Shown here piece after piece: positions 48,425-56,465 of a stretch of DNA of 64,000 nt. The number at the start of each line of letters is the position of its first letter. Position 1 is the first letter of the stretch. Source of the stretch: Thermodesulfovibrionales bacterium (GTDB taxonomy: Bacteria; Nitrospirota; Thermodesulfovibrionia; Thermodesulfovibrionales; Dissulfurispiraceae). The DNA lies in contig JAGUWD010000002.1 of assembly GCA_020062545.1 (NCBI GenBank), forward strand, positions 62,001 to 126,000, in the 5' to 3' direction. A program made the position numbers and the translations under genes. The notes below the pieces were generated by a model, which was not told where the DNA came from, made no database searches, and saw only the letters and a list, made by a program, of their open reading frames with translations.

Positions 48425-50071
48425 ATGGAAAAAATTCTCAGGGAAATACTGAAAAAAGCGGTCAGTGCACAGCACGCAGAGGTCAGCATCGAGATCGAGA
48501 TTCCTAAGGAGGAAGGCTTTGGGGATTTATCAACGCCCATTGCGATGGGACTTGCAAAGCCATTGAAAAAGCCTCCCAGAAAGATAGCAGAAGATATTGT
48601 TAACTCCCTCGAAAATAAGGAGATATTTGAAAAAATAGACATAGCAGGGCCTGGATTTATAAATTTTACATTTTCGAAAAGGTACCTATGCGATGAGTTA
48701 AAAGAACTCATTGAAAAGCAGGACAATTTTCTTATTGAGGACATAGGAAAAGGCAGAAGGGTTCAGATAGAGTTTGTCAGTGCAAACCCAACAGGCCCCC
48801 TACACCTCGGACACGGAAGGGGAGCGGCACTGGGCGCTGCACTGTCTAATCTGTTAACAGAGGCAGGATACAGAGTAGAAAGAGAATACTATATAAACGA
48901 TGCAGGCAGGCAGGTAAGGCTGCTCGGCATGTCTGTACTTGCGAAATACAAGCAGTTGATAGGAATAGAATATCCCTTTCCTGAAGATGGCTATAGAGGA
49001 GAGTATATAGAAGACCTTGCAAAAGAGTTTAAAGAAAGTCAAAAGTCAAGAGTCAAGAGTCGAGAGTTAAAAGATGAGGAGTTACTTGAAGAAATTACGG
49101 ATTTCGCATACAAGAAAATGCTCGCCGCCATAAAGAAAGACCTTGAGGACTTTGGTGTTTTCTTCGACTCATGGCAAAGCGAAAAAGTACTTTATGAAAA
49201 AGGAGAGGTCGTTCAAGCTATAAATGATCTTAAAAAACGTGGATATATCTATGAAAAAGAGGGCGCAACATGGTTTAAATCAACGGAATTCGGAGACGAT
49301 AAGGACAGGGTTATAATTAAAAGAGAAGGCGACTACACATACTTCGCTCCCGATATTGCATACCATAGAAAAAAAGTAGAAAAGGGATTCGATGAAATAA
49401 TAGACATATGGGGAGCAGATCACCACGGTTATGTGCCGAGAATGCAGGCGGTTATTCAGGCTCTTGGATACCCGAAAGAACACCTGAAAGTCCTGCTTGT
49501 GCAGATGGTTACTCTTTTAAGGGGAGGAAAGCCCGTGCAGATGTCGAAAAGGGCCGGCGAATTCATCACGCTCCGCGAGGTGATGTATGAGATAGGCGCC
49601 GATACCACAAAGTTTCTATTCCTCACAAGGAGGGCTGACAGCCATCTCGAAGTGGATATAGAAGTGGCAAAGGCACAGTCATCAGAGAATCCTGTATATT
49701 ATGTCCAGTATGCCCATGCAAGGATAAATAGTATATTCGAAAAAGCAAGGGAAAGGTCATGGGTCATGGGTCATGGGTCATGGGCAGATTTTAATGGAGA
49801 ATTATTCAATGAAGAGGAGATTCGCATTATCAAAAAACTCCTTCTATATCCCATGATGTTCAGGAATGCGGCAATAGCGCATGAGCCGCACAGAATAACA
49901 TTTTATCTGCAGGAAATTGCGGGCATGTTCCATACTTATTACCACAAACACAGAGTGGTATCGGAGGATCTGGAGATTACAAAGGCACGGCTTGCCCTCT
50001 GCAAGGCAACACAGAACGTTCTGAAACATGGGGTAAAAATACTGGGAGTAAAGGCACCGGAAAGGATGTAA
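48425..50071 (+). CDS. argS: Arginyl-tRNA synthetase
   Basis: The 548-residue class I enzyme charges tRNA-Arg. It has an N-terminal Arg-tRNA recognition domain (1-80), catalytic HLGHGRG (HIGH motif) in ANPTGPLHLGHGRG near 125, a KMSKS equivalent in VQMSKRAGEF near 375, and a C-terminal anticodon-binding helical domain. Two 7-bp arrays lie in frame: one encodes ESQKSRVKSRELK (near 205-217), the other four perfect units encoding SWVMGHGSWA (near 445-454). Both fall between conserved blocks, so they are probably surface insertions tolerated in an essential enzyme. Confidence 0.95.
   Translation: MEKILREILKKAVSAQHAEVSIEIEIPKEEGFGDLSTPIAMGLAKPLKKPPRKIAEDIVNSLENKEIFEKIDIAGPGFINFTFSKRYLCDELKELIEKQDNFLIEDIGKGRRVQIEFVSANPTGPLHLGHGRGAALGAALSNLLTEAGYRVEREYYINDAGRQVRLLGMSVLAKYKQLIGIEYPFPEDGYRGEYIEDLAKEFKESQKSRVKSRELKDEELLEEITDFAYKKMLAAIKKDLEDFGVFFDSWQSEKVLYEKGEVVQAINDLKKRGYIYEKEGATWFKSTEFGDDKDRVIIKREGDYTYFAPDIAYHRKKVEKGFDEIIDIWGADHHGYVPRMQAVIQALGYPKEHLKVLLVQMVTLLRGGKPVQMSKRAGEFITLREVMYEIGADTTKFLFLTRRADSHLEVDIEVAKAQSSENPVYYVQYAHARINSIFEKARERSWVMGHGSWADFNGELFNEEEIRIIKKLLLYPMMFRNAAIAHEPHRITFYLQEIAGMFHTYYHKHRVVSEDLEITKARLALCKATQNVLKHGVKILGVKAPERM
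49038..49072. repeat. In-frame 7-bp array inside argS (first)
   Basis: Five heptads of the GTCAAGA type. The unit resembles the arrays at 483-517 and 4247-4281. Confidence 0.85.
49755..49782. repeat. In-frame 7-bp array inside argS (second, perfect)
   Basis: Four identical copies of GGTCATG, the only perfect array in the window and so perhaps the youngest. It encodes an unusual Met/His/Gly/Trp stretch. Confidence 0.9.
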
Positions 50072-50074
50072 AGG

Positions 50075-50743
50075 ATGCCAGAAAAGATGGATATGCTTTT
50101 CAGCGGAACTTTCCAGTATCAGTTACCGCACCCATCCAGAATCCACGCAGATCAATGCGCTATTGACATAGCCAGATATGACAATGGTGTCCACTGCGCA
50201 ATGATGACAGAGAGCAAAAATAATAAGGGTTTATCTGTCACCAATGTTTGTGACCGCATCGCAACTCAGGTTTATGCCAGGTTTTTAGCAGATATACCAG
50301 CAGACAAAATAGTCTGGCTTGAGCACAGTCCTGCAAGCAGGATGCATAAGGCTCATGTGGATCTTATACAGTTTCAACACACCTTAAAGAAAGGGATCGT
50401 TTCATTTACCAACCCCCAATGGAAAAGGTTCTTTGAAGCCTCACAGATAGTATCCATCGATTTTTTAAAAAACTACGGTTACACGTTAAAAGAACTCTGC
50501 AATGCGAATATGGTTTTTGCCATCGAGGATAAAAGCAACTATTACTGGCGTGTATGGGCAAATCCAGAAGGCTTTTTTATCGTAAGCTCAAATCCATCCG
50601 CAGCACTCCCTGACAACATGCTTGACGCACACGGCGTTACACAAGTTTTGAAAAACAGCCAACATTTCTTCGGGCCTGATATTGATATTGAGGAGCAATT
50701 CACTGCTGCATTGATGAAGGGATTTCTGGACAAAGGACTGTAA
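50075..50743 (+). CDS. Hypothetical protein, 222 aa
   Basis: Soluble, no signal peptide, mixed alpha/beta. It starts 3 bp after argS and is probably co-transcribed. Notable stretches are HADQCAIDIARYDNGVHCAMMTE (about 24-46), IVWLEHSPASRMHKAHVDLIQF and YYWRVWANPEGFFIVSSNPSAALP. I do not recognise a family. The compact first region could be a catalytic or nucleotide site, but no known motif is seen. Confidence 0.7.
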   Translation: MPEKMDMLFSGTFQYQLPHPSRIHADQCAIDIARYDNGVHCAMMTESKNNKGLSVTNVCDRIATQVYARFLADIPADKIVWLEHSPASRMHKAHVDLIQFQHTLKKGIVSFTNPQWKRFFEASQIVSIDFLKNYGYTLKELCNANMVFAIEDKSNYYWRVWANPEGFFIVSSNPSAALPDNMLDAHGVTQVLKNSQHFFGPDIDIEEQFTAALMKGFLDKGL

Positions 50744-50747
50744 ATTC

Positions 50748-50987
50748 TCAGTTACTATTTTGGGCAAGCTTCTTTTTACCGCCTGTCCACTGTTTTACAA
50801 GCTCTTTTACTGCATCTGCCTCTTCCTTCAAACTATCAGCCTTTGTTGCGATCCAATCCGTGACCTTCTGAGACACAATGCCTGTTTTATCAAAAAACCA
50901 CCTGAATTGGTCGCCGCCTCCTCCTATAACCGCGATAGTGATAAACAGCACCCATACAATTATGATTCTTTTTAAAAGCTTAAACAT
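50748..50987 (-). CDS. Small single-pass membrane protein of unknown function
   Basis: The 79-residue protein has one N-terminal membrane helix (about 7-23) followed by a charged, helical cytoplasmic or periplasmic part. No family recognised. It converges on the hypothetical gene at 50075 with a 4-bp gap and lies 14 bp downstream of the HU gene on the same strand. Confidence 0.6.
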   Translation of the reverse strand: MFKLLKRIIIVWVLFITIAVIGGGGDQFRWFFDKTGIVSQKVTDWIATKADSLKEEADAVKELVKQWTGGKKKLAQNSN

Positions 50988-51001
50988 ATTAAACTCTCTC
51001 C

Positions 51002-51273
51002 TTACTTCACTGCATCCCTCAAAATCTTGCCCGCTGTGAATTTCGGGACCCTGATCGCAGGGATTTTGATTTCTTTACCTGTTCTTGGATTGCGTCCATT
51101 CCTTGCCTTCCTCTTGGAAACAGAGAATGTTCCGAACCCGACAAGGATGACCTTCTGCCCTTTTTCAGAGATACCTCTATCGATTTAAGGGTAGTGTCAA
51201 TGGTCTTTCCTGCCTCGGCCTTTGTGATTCCTGCCGATGATGAAACCTTATCGATTAGTTCTGTCTTTGTCAT
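51002..51273 (-). pseudogene. HU-family DNA-binding protein gene with a frameshift
   Basis: The first part reads [39 protein letters not shown] (in part), a normal HU start. At a run of A (minus strand, near 51158-51165) one base is missing relative to the frame. Adding one A there restores [28 protein letters not shown] and [18 protein letters not shown], a full-length HU of about 90 residues ending at TAA 51004-51002. Everything except that base is intact, so a sequencing or assembly indel, a very recent mutation, or programmed slippage are the options. A Crp-type site lies upstream. Confidence 0.8.
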
Positions 51274-51333
51274 CTTTACCCCCGCCTTTTATTATTTTCT
51301 AAATCCATTATAGCCGGCCTGAAATTGGAAAAA

Positions 51334-51349
51334 TGTGACCAAAATCACA
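51334..51349. promoter_or_regulatory. Perfect Crp-type operator
   Basis: TGTGACCAAAATCACA has both consensus half-sites TGTGA and TCACA spaced by 6 nt. It lies about 60 bp upstream of the HU start and 17 bp beyond the 3' end of the Crp-family gene, whose recognition helix (SRETVTR) is the Arg-Glu-Arg type that reads TGTGA. Confidence 0.75.
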
Positions 51350-51365
51350 AGATAGTGCTTTTTTG

Positions 51366-52046
51366 CTAAAAGGATGGCTTAAGAAGGATATTTCTGTCGT
51401 CAAGGACTTCGATCTCCCCGTCCCTGACGAGCCTGTTAAGAAGGCGGGTTACAGTCTCTCTGGATAGCGATGAATAATCGGCAATATCCTGATGGGTAAG
51501 CCTCAATGTTATGACAGTGCCGCGTTTATCTTTTATGCCATAATGAATTCCCATAAGCTTAAGCAGCATTCTGACTCTTTCCTCAGCGCGCGGCAGGCCC
51601 AGAACCTTGTTCATCATCCATGCATCCCTGAGCCTTGTACAGAGTATGGAAATTATCTCTTTGAGCACCTTGTTGTTTTTCAGTAGAGATTCTTCAAAGT
51701 CCTTTCTTGACATTATCAGGATATCCGTGTCTTCCATTGCTATCACTGTAGCAGGCGCTGTCTTTCCGTCAAGCAGAGCCATCTCCCCAAAGAAATCCCC
51801 TGTTTTATGCACTGCAAGGATATGCTCCTTTCCGTCGGCGCCCAGATACACTACCTTTACCTTACCAGAAAGGATGACATACATATAATTCTGCGTATCA
51901 TCTTCCACAAATATTATCTTATTTCTTGAGAAATGCTTTTCGACGAGCACATGCCGCAGATCCTCGATCTCATCTCCGGAAAGGCATGCAAAGAAGGGAA
52001 TGCCTTTCATAATCCGGTCAAACAAAAGTTTTTTACTCTTCTTCAC
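51366..52046 (-). CDS. Crp/Fnr-family transcription regulator
   Basis: The 226-residue regulator has an N-terminal cyclic-nucleotide-binding-type domain (about 15-130, with GDFFGEMALLDGKTAPATVIA close to the cAMP-cassette pattern). A dimerisation helix and a C-terminal winged helix follow (LTHQDIADYSSLSRETVTRLLNRL, about 180-203). No Cys cluster for an Fnr-type iron-sulfur centre is present. GEMALLDGKTAPATV lacks the exact Arg-Ser pair of cAMP-binding Crp (AP in place of RS), so cAMP may not be the ligand. The recognition helix fits TGTGA half-sites. Confidence 0.9.
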   Translation of the reverse strand: MKKSKKLLFDRIMKGIPFFACLSGDEIEDLRHVLVEKHFSRNKIIFVEDDTQNYMYVILSGKVKVVYLGADGKEHILAVHKTGDFFGEMALLDGKTAPATVIAMEDTDILIMSRKDFEESLLKNNKVLKEIISILCTRLRDAWMMNKVLGLPRAEERVRMLLKLMGIHYGIKDKRGTVITLRLTHQDIADYSSLSRETVTRLLNRLVRDGEIEVLDDRNILLKPSF

Positions 52047-52064
52047 AGAAATCCATTGATAAGC

Positions 52065-52397
52065 CTAAAAATCCGGAAACATTTTGAGGTTAAGGATTTT
52101 CCCGCTCTCCAGCTCGGCCTTTGCCGTGAGTATTCCTCCTTCTATATAGGCGAGGTCGAAATTCTTAAATCCGCTGCTCACGAGTTCCAGCGCATTGGCA
52201 GGACACCCATCTTCGCATCCTGCAATGCCCCTGACCATTCTGGGAAGGAGTCCCTTTATGTCAAAGCCGTTCAATCTGAGCCCTTTAGAAGAAACAAAGC
52301 CATCTATTCTTTCCGCAATTGCATCTACATCGAGGCGAAAAGGGTCGCTGATAGTGATTGAGATAGAATCTTTATCTATACTTACATCCAGTTCCAT
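52065..52397 (-). CDS. Conserved-looking hypothetical protein with a CxxxC motif
   Basis: The 110-residue cytoplasmic protein contains VRGIAGCEDGCPANALELVSSGF (about 56-78), whose Cys pair is reminiscent of an iron-sulfur or zinc site. A beta-rich C-terminal half ends ESGKILNLKMFPDF. It lies 18 bp upstream of the Crp-family gene on the same strand and may be co-transcribed with it. Family not recognised. Confidence 0.65.
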   Translation of the reverse strand: MELDVSIDKDSISITISDPFRLDVDAIAERIDGFVSSKGLRLNGFDIKGLLPRMVRGIAGCEDGCPANALELVSSGFKNFDLAYIEGGILTAKAELESGKILNLKMFPDF

Positions 52398-52449
52398 TAA
52401 AATACCTCCGTCCCATTTGATATTAAAACTCTTAAATTTTACCCGATTT

Positions 52450-52479
52450 TTGAAAAAATACTCAATGCAGAAGTAAAAT
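52450..52479 (+). promoter_or_regulatory. Predicted sigma-70 promoter of the HD-domain gene
   Basis: TTGAAA (52450-52455), 18 nt, TAAAAT (52474-52479), about 37 bp before the ATG. The 118-bp gap 52398-52515 holds nothing else visible. Confidence 0.45.
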
Positions 52480-52515
52480 AATAAGTTAAAACTAATATCA
52501 TTTTATGGAGAATGT

Positions 52516-53097
52516 ATGAAGAGAATAGCAAATTTTTTATTCGAGACAGGGATGCTAAAACGCACACCCAGGACAGGCTTTCAGTTTTTGGGCTCCGGAG
52601 CCGAATCCGTTGCAGAGCATATATTCAGGACGGTATATATCGGATATGCCCTCGGACGAATGACAAATGGCGTTGATACAGACAAACTTATCAAGATGTG
52701 TCTGTTCCATGATCTTCCGGAGGCAAGGACAGGAGACCTGAACTATGTGAACAAAAAATATGTTAAACCTGATGAGCATAAGGCAATCGATGATCTTTCA
52801 GGAACATTGCCTTTCGGAGACGAGATAAAAGAATTTATCTTCGAGTTTCTGGAAGGAAAGACCCTTGAAGCGCAATTGGCATATGATGCCGACCAGCTCG
52901 AAATGATACTCGCACTAAAAGAATACAAGGACCTCGGCAATAAATATGCGGATGAATGGCTCGATTTTGCAATAAAGCGACTGAAAACAGACATCGCACG
53001 TGAACTCGCAGAGACAATCCTCGAAACAGATTCATCACTATGGTGGTTTGAGGACAAAAGCGACTGGTGGGTGCACGGCTCAAAAGATAAGAAATAA
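52516..53097 (+). CDS. HD-domain hydrolase (YfbR-like 5'-deoxynucleotidase family)
   Basis: The 193-residue protein is of the HD phosphohydrolase superfamily. Metal ligands are visible as His in SVAEHIFRT (near 35), the HD pair in CLFHDLPEAR (near 66) and Asp in AYDADQLEM (near 123). This arrangement is typical of YfbR/YGK1-like 5'-nucleotidases acting on deoxynucleoside monophosphates. It is followed after 3 bp by a glutaredoxin-like gene. Substrate assignment is by family only. Confidence 0.85.
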   Translation: MKRIANFLFETGMLKRTPRTGFQFLGSGAESVAEHIFRTVYIGYALGRMTNGVDTDKLIKMCLFHDLPEARTGDLNYVNKKYVKPDEHKAIDDLSGTLPFGDEIKEFIFEFLEGKTLEAQLAYDADQLEMILALKEYKDLGNKYADEWLDFAIKRLKTDIARELAETILETDSSLWWFEDKSDWWVHGSKDKK

Positions 53098-53100
53098 AGT

Positions 53101-53346
53101 ATGGTCAGGCTGACTTTCTACTATAAACCGGGATGCTGGTTCTGCGACATGGCAGAGGAGATGCTGAACGGATTAATGGGAAAATACGAATTAGAGGTCA
53201 ACAAAATAGACATAACCTCTGACGATGAGCTTTATGAACTCTACAGGTTCGATATTCCTGTGTTTGAGTTCAAAGACGGCTCAACCCTTCACGGCCGGAT
53301 AAAGAAAAAAGACCTGCTGAAGAAACTCGAAGAAAATAAAGGCTAA
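53101..53346 (+). CDS. Glutaredoxin-like (DUF836) protein
   Basis: The 81-residue thioredoxin-fold protein has the redox motif [13 protein letters not shown] (C12/C15) and the cis-proline stretch [10 protein letters not shown] (near 52). It probably reduces disulfides or helps iron-sulfur handling. It shares a transcript with the HD-domain gene. Its stop overlaps the convergent icd stop by 4 bp. Confidence 0.85.
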   Translation: MVRLTFYYKPGCWFCDMAEEMLNGLMGKYELEVNKIDITSDDELYELYRFDIPVFEFKDGSTLHGRIKKKDLLKKLEENKG

Positions 53347-54554
53347 ATAGCCTTTTTCAGCCTCTCAGCAACTGCATCGATAAACTCCTCTGTAAGGGCA
53401 TATTTTGTTACAGGAGGCTCTGCAATAAGCATCAGGTCTTTTGTCATGGTGCCGCTTTCCACTGTCTGGATAACAACACCTTCGAGGGTCTTTGCAAATT
53501 TGATTACATCAGGGGTATTATCAAGCTCTCCCCTTTTTGCCAAAGCGCCTGTCCATGCGAAGATAGACGCAATGGAATTTGTTGATGTTGGCTTGCCTTT
53601 AAGATATTCGTAATAGTGTCTCATTACCGTACCATGCGCAGCCTCATACTCGAATTTGCCATCCGGTGATACAAGGACAGATGTCATAAGACCGAGGCTT
53701 CCAAAACCTGTTGCCACCATATCAGACATTACATCACCGTCGTAGTTCATACATGCCCAGAGCATACCGCCTTCTGATTTTATCACCTGTGCAACAACAT
53801 CATCGATCAGAAGATAACGGTAATGTATTTCCGCCTGCTCAAACCTGTCTCTAACCTTTTCCACTTCCTCGGCAAACACATCTCTAAAAAAACCATGATA
53901 CTGTTTAGAAATTGTATCCTTTGCGCCGAACCAGAGGTCAACCTTCTCGCTGAGGGCATAATTTATACACGATTGTGCAAAACTCCTGATGGACTTTTCA
54001 GTATTATGCATTCCCATGATTACGCCTTTGCCCTCGAAGTCGTGAATCTTCAATATGGTCTTTTCACTGCCTCCTTCGGGAGTGAAAACAATCTCTGCAG
54101 TGCCGGGCCCATTGACCACAATCTCCACATTCTTGTATATGTCTCCGTATGCATGACGTCCGATGATGATCGGCTTCTTCCATTTGCGGATTGCAGGTGG
54201 AATATTTTTTATGATTATGGGCTTTCTAAATACCGTACCGTCCAGTATTGAACGGATTGTCCCGTTGGGGCTTTTCCACTGTTGTTTGAGGTTGTATTCC
54301 TTTACACGAGCTGCATTGGGTGTTATGGTGGCGCACTTAACACCAATACCGAACTCCTTTATGGCATATGCTGCCTCAACAGTAACCTTATCATCTGTCT
54401 CATCCCTGTGCTTTATACCGAGGTCGTAATATTTCAAATCGATATCAAGAAAAGGCAGTATGAGCTTTTCCTTTATGAGATGCCATATGATCCTTGTCAT
54501 TTCGTCACCGTCTATTTCAACGATGGGATTTTTCACTTTAATCCTGTCAGACAC
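53343..54554 (-). CDS. icd: NADP-dependent isocitrate dehydrogenase (homodimeric, eukaryote-like type)
   Basis: The 403-residue enzyme oxidises isocitrate to 2-oxoglutarate. Family blocks are present: [14 protein letters not shown] at the start, [35 protein letters not shown] (isocitrate-binding Ser/Asn/Arg region, near 95-110), [19 protein letters not shown], and [11 protein letters not shown] (near 306) followed by the NADP-binding loop. It belongs to the subfamily found in eukaryotes and many bacteria rather than the E. coli type. It is convergent with the glutaredoxin-like gene. A plausible promoter lies upstream. Confidence 0.94.
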   Translation of the reverse strand: MSDRIKVKNPIVEIDGDEMTRIIWHLIKEKLILPFLDIDLKYYDLGIKHRDETDDKVTVEAAYAIKEFGIGVKCATITPNAARVKEYNLKQQWKSPNGTIRSILDGTVFRKPIIIKNIPPAIRKWKKPIIIGRHAYGDIYKNVEIVVNGPGTAEIVFTPEGGSEKTILKIHDFEGKGVIMGMHNTEKSIRSFAQSCINYALSEKVDLWFGAKDTISKQYHGFFRDVFAEEVEKVRDRFEQAEIHYRYLLIDDVVAQVIKSEGGMLWACMNYDGDVMSDMVATGFGSLGLMTSVLVSPDGKFEYEAAHGTVMRHYYEYLKGKPTSTNSIASIFAWTGALAKRGELDNTPDVIKFAKTLEGVVIQTVESGTMTKDLMLIAEPPVTKYALTEEFIDAVAERLKKAI

Positions 54555-54575
54555 GTCTCCTCCTTACCCATATTA

Positions 54576-54604
54576 TTTATAAACTTTGTTATGGCAGAAG
54601 ACAA
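54576..54604 (-). promoter_or_regulatory. Predicted sigma-70 promoter of icd
   Basis: Minus-strand TTGTCT (54599-54604), 17 nt, TATAAA (54576-54581), about 20 bp before the GGAGGAGA ribosome site and start. Confidence 0.5.
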
Positions 54605-54654
54605 AGTATTTTCGCTTCGTTCTATGAATTAATACGGGTTTATTGGTGTCTATT

Positions 54655-55620
54655 TTAGCATAATTTGTTTATCGCCTTCTCCATGTCAGAGAAGAGTTCA
54701 TCCGTGGATTCGTAAAACACAGTCGCTCCGTTAGAGAAATGCAGGAGAATATAGTTAAGCTCATCGGGGATATATGGATAGACCTTTTTAAGGTTTGCAA
54801 CACGGTTATGAAACACGATGTTCGTGTCATTTTCATTTATTGAATTCAAAATATCGGGTTTATCTGCAAGGCATTGTATAGTCACATCGCCTCCGCCCAC
54901 AAGGAATATAAGGATATTGCCGAGACCGAACAGATCATAGCCGAATTTATTCTCTCCGTGATAGTAATTAAAATCAAAGTCTATCCATTTATACCTCCCT
55001 GTCTTTGCGTCTTTAAGTATATGATCTCTTCTGATGTCGCCATGTTTTTCTCCATGATTATGAAGAAACCTTACGGCATCTATCATCTCCGTATAAGATT
55101 TCAAGAGCAATGGAAGGTCATCGTGAAAATACTCCTCATGGGATTTCTTTATTGAAAATACAAGGTCGCTTAATGTCTTGCCTTTAATATAATCGATGAT
55201 GCGTATGAGGTTTCCAGCAGAGTCCTCAACAGAGAATCCCTGCATGAAATTGGGATGACCTTTGACCAGTTCGAGGATTCTTGCCTCTTTTTTAGGGCTT
55301 CTGAAGCACTCAAATGAGATGCCCCCGACCTTTGCAGTAAACCTTTCCCAGAAGACCAGTTTTACGATCTTTGTCTCTCCGGTTATCAGGTCTATTGCCC
55401 TCTTGACCCAGAACTTTGGCTGCTCATCGATGCCGAATCTGCCTTCCTTTTCGACATTTCTTATAAGATAAGGTCTGCCTTCAAATATTGCCACATCATC
55501 ATAATCAACCCTGTAAAAATCCGTAGTATCTGTAACAACCCTGAATCTTTTCGGCATGCGCTCAGGTTCAAGCCATTTTGACATTAAATCTCTGAGGTCG
55601 TCCTGGGTGAAATCGGCCAT
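54655..55620 (-). CDS. Protein-kinase-fold protein (Ser/Thr kinase-like)
   Basis: The 321-residue soluble protein has an atypical kinase fold. KEARILELVKGHPNF (near 110-124) resembles the alpha-C region. The catalytic-loop equivalent is HGDIRRDHIL (near 190-199), and the metal-binding DFG equivalent is IDFDF (near 212-216). A second kinase-like feature is the FGYDLFGLGNIL segment. No membrane helix or extra domain. It is encoded next to folP and ftsH, downstream of both. The target is unknown; such kinases may also act on small molecules. Confidence 0.75.
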   Translation of the reverse strand: MADFTQDDLRDLMSKWLEPERMPKRFRVVTDTTDFYRVDYDDVAIFEGRPYLIRNVEKEGRFGIDEQPKFWVKRAIDLITGETKIVKLVFWERFTAKVGGISFECFRSPKKEARILELVKGHPNFMQGFSVEDSAGNLIRIIDYIKGKTLSDLVFSIKKSHEEYFHDDLPLLLKSYTEMIDAVRFLHNHGEKHGDIRRDHILKDAKTGRYKWIDFDFNYYHGENKFGYDLFGLGNILIFLVGGGDVTIQCLADKPDILNSINENDTNIVFHNRVANLKKVYPYIPDELNYILLHFSNGATVFYESTDELFSDMEKAINKLC

Positions 55621-55622
55621 GA

Positions 55623-56465
55623 TTAAATTCTACAATTTTTTATAGCATCCGCAACCTTTGCAACCTTTGCCATCTCCTTCACATCATGCACCCTGACAAT
55701 GTTTGCACCATTGAATATGGAGATAGCCACAGCCGCTGCAGTGCCTTCAAGCCTTTCGGATGGAGGGACATCGCCGAGGATTTTCCCTATAAAAGCCTTT
55801 CTCGATACGCCCACTGCAACAGGCCTTCCGAGGAGGGTAAATTCTTTAAGGTTTTTTATGATCTCAAGGTTATGCTCAAATGTCTTTCCAAAACCAATGC
55901 CCGGATCAATGATAATCTTATCGTCTGAAATGCCGAATTTGTTGGCAAGCCTGATACTTATCCTCAGATAATCCATAATCTCAGGGATCAATGCCTCATA
56001 AACAGGGTTCTGCTGCATATCCTTCGGCCTTCCCTTTATGTGCATGATTATTACAGGAACATTATATTCAGAAACAACCTTTGGCATTTCAGGGTCGAAC
56101 CTCAGTCCGCTTATGTCATTAACAATCGATGCTCCTGCATCAAGGGCGTGTTTTGCAACCCCTGCCTTGTAGGTATCGATTGAAATCGGGACTTTTATTT
56201 CTCTTGAGATAGCCTTTATTACGGGTATTGTGCGCCTGATTTCTTCTTCTACTGAAACAGGCTCAGAGCCGGGCCTTGTGGATTCACCGCCGATATCTAT
56301 AATATCAGCGCCGTCTTCTATGAGTCTGAGGGCATGTTCGATGGCCTTTTTTTCATTAAAAAAAAGGCCTCCGTCAGAAAATGAATCGGGGGTAACATTA
56401 AGCACCCCCATTACATAGGTTTTTTTAGAAAAGTCCAAAGAGAAGTTTGACCACTCGAACTTCAC
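55623..56465 (-). CDS. folP: Dihydropteroate synthase
   Basis: The 280-residue TIM-barrel enzyme joins p-aminobenzoate to dihydropterin pyrophosphate in folate synthesis. Both signatures are seen: [14 protein letters not shown] (near 20-33) and [16 protein letters not shown] (near 53-68). DPGIGFGK (near 190) and VRVHDVKE at the C-terminus complete it. The GTG start overlaps the ftsH stop (GTGA), so it is coupled to ftsH, a common gene order. Confidence 0.95.
   Translation of the reverse strand: MKFEWSNFSLDFSKKTYVMGVLNVTPDSFSDGGLFFNEKKAIEHALRLIEDGADIIDIGGESTRPGSEPVSVEEEIRRTIPVIKAISREIKVPISIDTYKAGVAKHALDAGASIVNDISGLRFDPEMPKVVSEYNVPVIIMHIKGRPKDMQQNPVYEALIPEIMDYLRISIRLANKFGISDDKIIIDPGIGFGKTFEHNLEIIKNLKEFTLLGRPVAVGVSRKAFIGKILGDVPPSERLEGTAAAVAISIFNGANIVRVHDVKEMAKVAKVADAIKNCRI

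Noticed and set aside
51366-52046. The Crp-type regulator as activator at the paired ATTAAC promoters
   Set aside because: Its recognition helix fits TGTGA half-sites, which are not present in those promoters. It is left open only as a remote option.
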